A stretch of DNA of 64,000 nucleotides from assembly GCA_019415525.1 (NCBI GenBank), contig DXZA01000057.1, positions 62,001-126,000 of the forward strand, given 5' to 3'. The notes beneath the pieces are model-generated. The model was not told the DNA's origin. It saw only the letters and a program-made list of their open reading frames with translations, and searched no databases. Numbering within the stretch: position 1 is the stretch's first letter; each line of letters opens with the position of its first letter. Source of the stretch: Tyzzerella sp. (lineage in GTDB: Bacteria > Bacillota > Clostridia > Lachnospirales > Anaerotignaceae). Of this stretch, positions 59,897-64,000 are shown in pieces. Made by a program: the position numbers and the translations under genes.

Positions 59897-59934
59897 AAAA
59901 AATCTTTTCGGAATTTTCCGAAAAGATTTTTTTA
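59897..59934. terminator. Bidirectional terminator
   Basis: A long stem AAAAATCTTTTCGG / CCGAAAAGATTTTT with an AATTTT loop, between engB and the convergent MerR gene. Confidence 0.9.
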
Positions 59935-60747
59935 TTTTTCAATAATAGGTATCATAATTTTTATTACATAATCATCTTCTTTTAATGAGGCTGTTGAATC
60001 TATTATAAATTCTTCATAAATAATATCTTCTGTATTTATTTTATGGTTTTCTATATATTTTAATATTTCGTCATAAGATTTTTTTATATTGTAATATGAA
60101 CCATAATGATATTTTACAATATATTTTCCAGACTTTCGTATTTTTAAATAATCTTTTGGTCTGTCTGAAAATACAGTTACAAATAAATTTTCAAGGCTAT
60201 TAAAATCGTTATTTTTTATAGATTTAAGACTGCGAGTACTGCCATAAGAATTGTTATGATATATTCCAAGGGATATACATTTTTTTAACATATTAGAATA
60301 ATTAAATACAATATCTTCTATGCTTGATGTTTCTATTGGAATAAAAAATAAATAGTTAGAATTATCAATATATTCTATTTCAATACAGTCTGTTTTTGGT
60401 ATATTTGAAATTAAGTTATTTCTATATTCTAAAGAATTTTTAAATGATTGTAGATGATGTATTTTTTCTTGTAAATATTGTATATGATTTTCAAAAATAT
60501 TAAGTATTTTGTTAGGAGAGCGATTTTTCATATATATTTTTATATCATTTAATGACATTCCTAAATTTCTTAGTTCTGTTATTATCATAAATATATCAAA
60601 TTGTAATATTGAATAATATCTATATCCATTATTTTCGATTTTTTCAGGTGAAAAAAGTCCTATTTTATCATAGAAAAAAAGTGTATGTTTTGAAACATTA
60701 CATAGTTTTGCAAATTCACCGGTTGTAAAATATATTTTTTCTTCCAT
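59932..60747 (-). CDS. MerR family regulator with effector-binding domain
   Basis: A 271-residue regulator. The N-terminal MerR helix-turn-helix (FTTGEFAKLCNVSKHTLFFYDKIGLF, residues 8-33) is followed by a dimer coiled coil (about 80-115). The C-terminal part of about 150 residues resembles GyrI/BmrR-type ligand domains (GKYIVKYHYGSYYNIKKSYDEIL). It is divergent from a MATE exporter whose promoter has the 19-bp MerR spacer, so it very probably activates that exporter on binding a toxic compound. Confidence 0.9.
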   Translation of the reverse strand: MEEKIYFTTGEFAKLCNVSKHTLFFYDKIGLFSPEKIENNGYRYYSILQFDIFMIITELRNLGMSLNDIKIYMKNRSPNKILNIFENHIQYLQEKIHHLQSFKNSLEYRNNLISNIPKTDCIEIEYIDNSNYLFFIPIETSSIEDIVFNYSNMLKKCISLGIYHNNSYGSTRSLKSIKNNDFNSLENLFVTVFSDRPKDYLKIRKSGKYIVKYHYGSYYNIKKSYDEILKYIENHKINTEDIIYEEFIIDSTASLKEDDYVIKIMIPIIEK

Positions 60748-60762
60748 AATTTAAATCCTTTC

Positions 60763-60793
60763 TTGACTATAGAGTTACTCTATACTTTATAAT
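60763..60793 (+). promoter_or_regulatory. MerR-type promoter of the MATE gene
   Basis: TTGACT (60763-60768) and TATAAT (60788-60793) are separated by 19 bp instead of 17. The spacer contains the perfect palindrome ATAGAGT-T-ACTCTAT (60769-60783). This is the hallmark of promoters twisted into an active form by MerR proteins. Confidence 0.9.
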
Positions 60794-60832
60794 ACCATAA
60801 CAAATAAAAATATATCAAGGAGAGTATTTATT

Positions 60833-62161
60833 ATGGAAAATAACATATCAAAGAAATTTACATTTAGAGAACTTTTAATATTTTCTTTGCCTTCAATAAT
60901 TATGATGATGTTTATGTCCTTATATACTATTGTTGATGGATTTTTTGTATCAAGATTTGTAGGTACAGATGCTTTATCTGCTATTAATATAGCATATCCC
61001 GTTATTAATATAATAATAGGTATAGGGGTAATGTTCGCAACAGGAGGAAGTGCTATTGTTGCATTAAAAATGGGCGAAGGTAAAACCCAAGAGGCAAAAT
61101 CATATTTTACACTTATAGCTATAACAGTAGTAATTTTATGTTCTTTTATAAGTATTTTTACATTAATATTTAGAGAAAGTATTGTAAGTTTTTTAGGTGC
61201 TAAAGGAAGTATTACAGAGCTTGTTTCTGATTACCTTATAATACTTATGATTTTTGCACCTATAAATGGTTTGCAGCTTTTATTTCAGTCATTTTTTGTT
61301 ACAGCAGGAAAACCTACATTAGGTCTTATATTGACTGTTATGGGTGGTATTTTTAATATGATTTTTGACTATATACTAATAGTTCCTTTTAATATGGGAA
61401 TAAAGGGTGCAGCATATGCAACTGTAGGAAGTTATTTTATACCGGTAATAGGTGGGCTTATATTATTTATAACAAATAAAAAAGGTCTTTGCTTTAGAAA
61501 ACCTATTTTGGATATATTTATATTATTAAAAAGCTCATCAAATGGTTCATCAGAAATGGTAACAAATCTTTCAGGAAGTATAATAACATTTCTTTTTAAT
61601 ATATATATGTTAAAATATGCTGGTTCTAATGGAGTTGCAGCCATTACTGCTGCATTATATGTACAATTTCTTATGACTGCTTTTTATTTGGGTTTTTCTA
61701 TTGGTGTTGCACCTGTGATTTCATATAACTATGGTGCTGGTGAAAATATATTTTTAAAATATATAATAAAAAATAGTATTAAATTTATATTTATATGTTC
61801 CTTTATTATATTTGTAGTTGCATATTTAGGTTCTAACACTATATCAAGTATATTTTTTGGATATGGTACAGAAGTGTATAATATTTCTGTTTATGGGCTA
61901 AAAATATTTGCAATTTCATTTTTATTTTCAGGTATTAATATATTTGGTTCAGGAATGTTTACAGCCTTGGGAAATGGATTTATATCAGCTTTAATATCAT
62001 TTTCAAGAACGCTTCTTTTTACAACAATGGGTATAGTTGTATTGTCAATTATATTTGAAATAACAGGACTTTGGCTTGCAATTCCTTTTGGTGAATTTAT
62101 AACAGTTATTGTTACATTATATTGTTTTAAAATGTTAAAGACAAAGTACAATATATTTTAA
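60833..62161 (+). CDS. MATE family efflux transporter
   Basis: A 442-residue membrane protein with twelve helices in two homologous halves. MATE signatures include the N-terminal SLPSIIMMMFMSLYTIVDGFFVSRFVG and LGLILTVMGGIFNMIFDYILI in helices 4-5, with VAPVISYNYGAG in the second half. It exports cationic drugs or related compounds in exchange for sodium or protons. The ATG follows AAGGAGAG. The divergent MerR regulator and its operator control it. Confidence 0.93.
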   Translation: MENNISKKFTFRELLIFSLPSIIMMMFMSLYTIVDGFFVSRFVGTDALSAINIAYPVINIIIGIGVMFATGGSAIVALKMGEGKTQEAKSYFTLIAITVVILCSFISIFTLIFRESIVSFLGAKGSITELVSDYLIILMIFAPINGLQLLFQSFFVTAGKPTLGLILTVMGGIFNMIFDYILIVPFNMGIKGAAYATVGSYFIPVIGGLILFITNKKGLCFRKPILDIFILLKSSSNGSSEMVTNLSGSIITFLFNIYMLKYAGSNGVAAITAALYVQFLMTAFYLGFSIGVAPVISYNYGAGENIFLKYIIKNSIKFIFICSFIIFVVAYLGSNTISSIFFGYGTEVYNISVYGLKIFAISFLFSGINIFGSGMFTALGNGFISALISFSRTLLFTTMGIVVLSIIFEITGLWLAIPFGEFITVIVTLYCFKMLKTKYNIF

Positions 62162-62239
62162 GAACTCTGATTTTTATAGACTATACTAATTCAAAATGAT
62201 ACAATTTATATTGTAAAATTTATTTTGGAGGATATATAG

Positions 62240-62710
62240 ATGACATCTTTTAATATAGAAAATACAAAAATTTTTATGTCAAAACTTTTAAAAAGTGATA
62301 TGTTTGATAATTTTGAAGTTAGAAGTTTTATTGTAACAACGTTTACAACATTTGAAATACATTGTGACTATAATAAAGATTTTTTTACAGATATTATTGA
62401 AGAAGAAAGAGAACAAAGAAAAATATGTATTTGGAAAGATATAAAAAATTATGCTTTTGATATTATAAAAGGTAACAAACTTCCAAAAAGTATAAAAATA
62501 ATATTTTCTGCAAACGATGAATTAAGAGATAGTATATATACAAATTCAAAGGCTATGTTTATAAATATAATTTTTGAAGAAGGAAAACTTAAAGCGGTTA
62601 CGGGCTTTTCTCAAAAAGAATTTACACTTGATAAAACAGGGGAATATGAATGGGATAAATATGTAGAAGAATTTTTCCATAATAACAATATTATTAGCAC
62701 TCGTGATTAA
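62240..62710 (+). CDS. DUF5721-like protein, function unknown
   Basis: A soluble 156-residue protein. The pattern MTSFNIENTKIFMSKLLKSD...FDNFEVRSFIV...FEIHCDYNKDFF and the later WKDIKNYAFDIIKGNKLPKSIKIIFS resemble the DUF5721 family that I associate with Lachnospiraceae-type Clostridia. The assignment is from memory of the pattern. No catalytic motif is visible. The ATG is 7 nt after TTGGAGGA. Its last codons and stop lie within the CIRCE element of htpG. Confidence 0.6.
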   Translation: MTSFNIENTKIFMSKLLKSDMFDNFEVRSFIVTTFTTFEIHCDYNKDFFTDIIEEEREQRKICIWKDIKNYAFDIIKGNKLPKSIKIIFSANDELRDSIYTNSKAMFINIIFEEGKLKAVTGFSQKEFTLDKTGEYEWDKYVEEFFHNNNIISTRD

Positions 62711-62720
62711 TGAGTGCTAA
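62694..62720 (+). promoter_or_regulatory. CIRCE element (HrcA operator) upstream of htpG
   Basis: A perfect TTAGCACTC-N9-GAGTGCTAA. It is the exact consensus of the HrcA heat-shock operator. It overlaps the stop codon of the preceding gene and ends 7 nt before the -35 hexamer of htpG. Confidence 0.95.
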
Positions 62721-62727
62721 ATTTTTC

Positions 62728-62755
62728 TTGACTTTTAATATTTCAGTGCTAAAAT
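62728..62755 (+). promoter_or_regulatory. Promoter of htpG
   Basis: TTGACT (62728-62733), a 16-nt spacer and TAAAAT (62750-62755), with a TGC extended -10. A half site AGTGCTAAA that repeats the right CIRCE arm lies on the -10 (62745-62753). Confidence 0.8.
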
Positions 62756-62791
62756 AATATTTAGAAATATTAAAAACGAGGAGGAATACCT

Positions 62792-64000
62792 ATGGAAAAA
62801 GGTAATTTATCTATAAATAGTGAAAATTTTTTACCAATTATAAAAAAATGGCTTTATACAGATAAGGATATTTTCGTTCGTGAGCTTGTATCAAATGGTT
62901 GTGATGCTGTTACAAAGCTTAAAAAACTTATGGGAATGGGAGAAGCTCATTCTGTTAGTGAAGATGAAAAATTTGCAGTTAATGTTGTTATTGATGAAAA
63001 AAATAAAACAATAAAAATTATTGATAACGGTATCGGTATGACTGCTGATGAAGTTAAAAAATATATAAATCAGATTGCTTTTTCCGGTGCTACTGATTTC
63101 CTTTCAAAATATGAAGAAAAAACTGATGATGAAAATGATATTATAGGTCATTTTGGACTTGGTTTTTATAGTGCGTTTATGGTAGCTGAAAAAGTTGAAA
63201 TTGATACTTTAAGTTATATTGAAGGTTCTGAGCCTGCAAAATGGATTTGTGAAGGTGGAATTGATTATGAAATGGAAAAAGGTGAAAGAACAGAAAGAGG
63301 TACAACAATAACACTTCATATTGGTGAAGATGGTGAAGAATTCCTTAATGAAAGTACTCTTTATTCAACTCTTAAAAAATATTGTTCATTTATGCCAGTT
63401 CCAATATATATTGACACAGTTTCTGATGAGGAAGAAAAAGAAGAAGAAAATTCAAATGTTATACATGTAAGTCCAGAAGAAGCTAGTGAAATTGCAAAAA
63501 AAGGTCTTGATAATAAAGAAGAAGAGGAAAAAGAGCCTGTTCCTCTTAATGAAGTAAATCCATTATGGCTTCGTCAGCCTAAAGAATGTACAGATGAGGA
63601 TTATAAAAAGTTCTATCATGAAGTATTTATGGATATGAATGACCCTCTTTTCTGGATACATCTTAATATGGATTATCCTTTCAGACTTAAAGGAATATTA
63701 TATTTCCCTAAAATCGTTAATGAAATGGACGCAATGGACGGTCAGATAAAACTTTATTCAAATCAGGTTTATATTGCTGATAATATAAAAGAAGTTGTAC
63801 CTGAATTTTTACTTCTTCTTAAAGGTGTTATAGATTGTCCTGACCTTCCTCTTAATGTTTCAAGAAGTGCTTTACAGAATGACGGTTATGCAGCAAAAAT
63901 GTCTACTTATATAACTAAAAAAGTAGCTGATAAACTTAACAGTATGTTTAAAAATGAAAGAACAGAAACATATGAAAAATTCTGGGACGATATTTCAGTA
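62792..64000 (+). CDS. htpG: Molecular chaperone HtpG (Hsp90), 3' end outside the window
   Basis: ATP-dependent chaperone; 403 codons are present and the frame is open at the window end. The GHKL ATP site is visible: FVRELVSNGCDAVTKL near residue 28 (the Glu that activates water, and an Asn), DNGIGM near 76 and GHFGLGFYSAFMVA near 117. An acidic insert (DEEEKEEENSN and KEEEEKEP, about residues 212-252) separates the N-domain from the middle domain, resembling the charged linker of eukaryotic Hsp90. The middle-domain segment LPLNVSRSALQND, with the catalytic Arg, is also seen. The ATG follows GAGGAGG. Promoter and CIRCE lie just upstream. Confidence 0.96.
   Translation, partial: MEKGNLSINSENFLPIIKKWLYTDKDIFVRELVSNGCDAVTKLKKLMGMGEAHSVSEDEKFAVNVVIDEKNKTIKIIDNGIGMTADEVKKYINQIAFSGATDFLSKYEEKTDDENDIIGHFGLGFYSAFMVAEKVEIDTLSYIEGSEPAKWICEGGIDYEMEKGERTERGTTITLHIGEDGEEFLNESTLYSTLKKYCSFMPVPIYIDTVSDEEEKEEENSNVIHVSPEEASEIAKKGLDNKEEEEKEPVPLNEVNPLWLRQPKECTDEDYKKFYHEVFMDMNDPLFWIHLNMDYPFRLKGILYFPKIVNEMDAMDGQIKLYSNQVYIADNIKEVVPEFLLLLKGVIDCPDLPLNVSRSALQNDGYAAKMSTYITKKVADKLNSMFKNERTETYEKFWDDISV

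Noticed and set aside
1..64000. Mobile elements, prophage genes, tRNA or rRNA genes
   Set aside because: I saw no transposase, integrase, terminal repeats with target duplications, tRNA-like CCA ends with GTTCRA arms, or rRNA sequence in the window.

Overview
The window is a 64 kb stretch of an AT-rich, gene-dense chromosome from an anaerobic Firmicute of class Clostridia. A Lachnospirales-type member is my best inference, but I could run no marker search. The sequence evidence is the SCIFF ranthipeptide pair next to secDF, a clostridial 2[4Fe-4S] ferredoxin, fhs/folD C1 metabolism, an L27 with a cleavable N-terminal leader beside its protease Prp, a LonB-type protease, GAAC-N4-GTTC LexA and CIRCE elements, and strong Gram-positive Shine-Dalgarno sites, several of them before TTG starts. 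I see no insertion sequence, prophage, integrase, CRISPR array, rRNA or tRNA. It reads as core chromosome with a few transport and regulatory islands.

Layout. 1-5.5 kb: tail of an unknown gene, enolase (minus), then scfA-scfB-secD-secF. 5.5-9.6 kb: an alanine locus with an AlsT-type symporter and alanine dehydrogenase on the minus strand, divergent from an RpiR regulator. Both minus-strand genes have unexplained structured leader RNAs. 9.6-13.9 kb: a zinc-type ABC transporter facing a DtxR/MntR-like regulator that shares an operon with an SLH-domain surface protein. 14-19.4 kb: ferredoxin, nth, a B12-binding radical SAM protein, a PAP2 phosphatase, a GarR-like dehydrogenase and purK. 19.6-23.7 kb: ftsK and two small envelope genes. 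23.7-28.5 kb: a ZTP riboswitch with fhs, then folD-rimO-pgsA. 28.5-32.6 kb: cinA, a DMT transporter, SOS-controlled recA and recX. 32.7-38 kb: a large TPR protein, the L21 leader with rplU-prp-rpmA, and obg. 38-46.4 kb: an MFS transporter, an FUSC protein, a TetR regulator divergent from an RND pump, and a YoaK protein. 46.5-51.5 kb: an XRE-cupin regulator with potABCD. 51.5-64 kb: lonB, an M24 peptidase, queH, plsC, metA, lon, engB, a MerR/MATE pair, a DUF5721-like gene and CIRCE-controlled htpG, which runs off the window.

The most interesting signals are these. First, an H-type pseudoknot candidate in the roughly 235-nt ald leader, with an anti-Shine-Dalgarno CCUCC in its linker. Second, a separate 13-bp-closed RNA domain between ald and alsT whose only non-Watson-Crick pair is a wobble on the transcribed strand. 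Third, a PotA ATPase whose TOBE domain is interrupted by two tandem modules that resemble repeats of secreted surface proteins. Fourth, a perfect CIRCE that overlaps the stop codon of the gene upstream of htpG. Regulators with matching operators are also unusually readable here: a MerR site in a 19-bp spacer, twin TetR palindromes, repeated TTTAG motifs at the pot promoter, and a palindrome at the zinc-transporter start site.

Many reading frames here extend upstream of the likely true start. I placed starts by Shine-Dalgarno spacing and say so where it matters.
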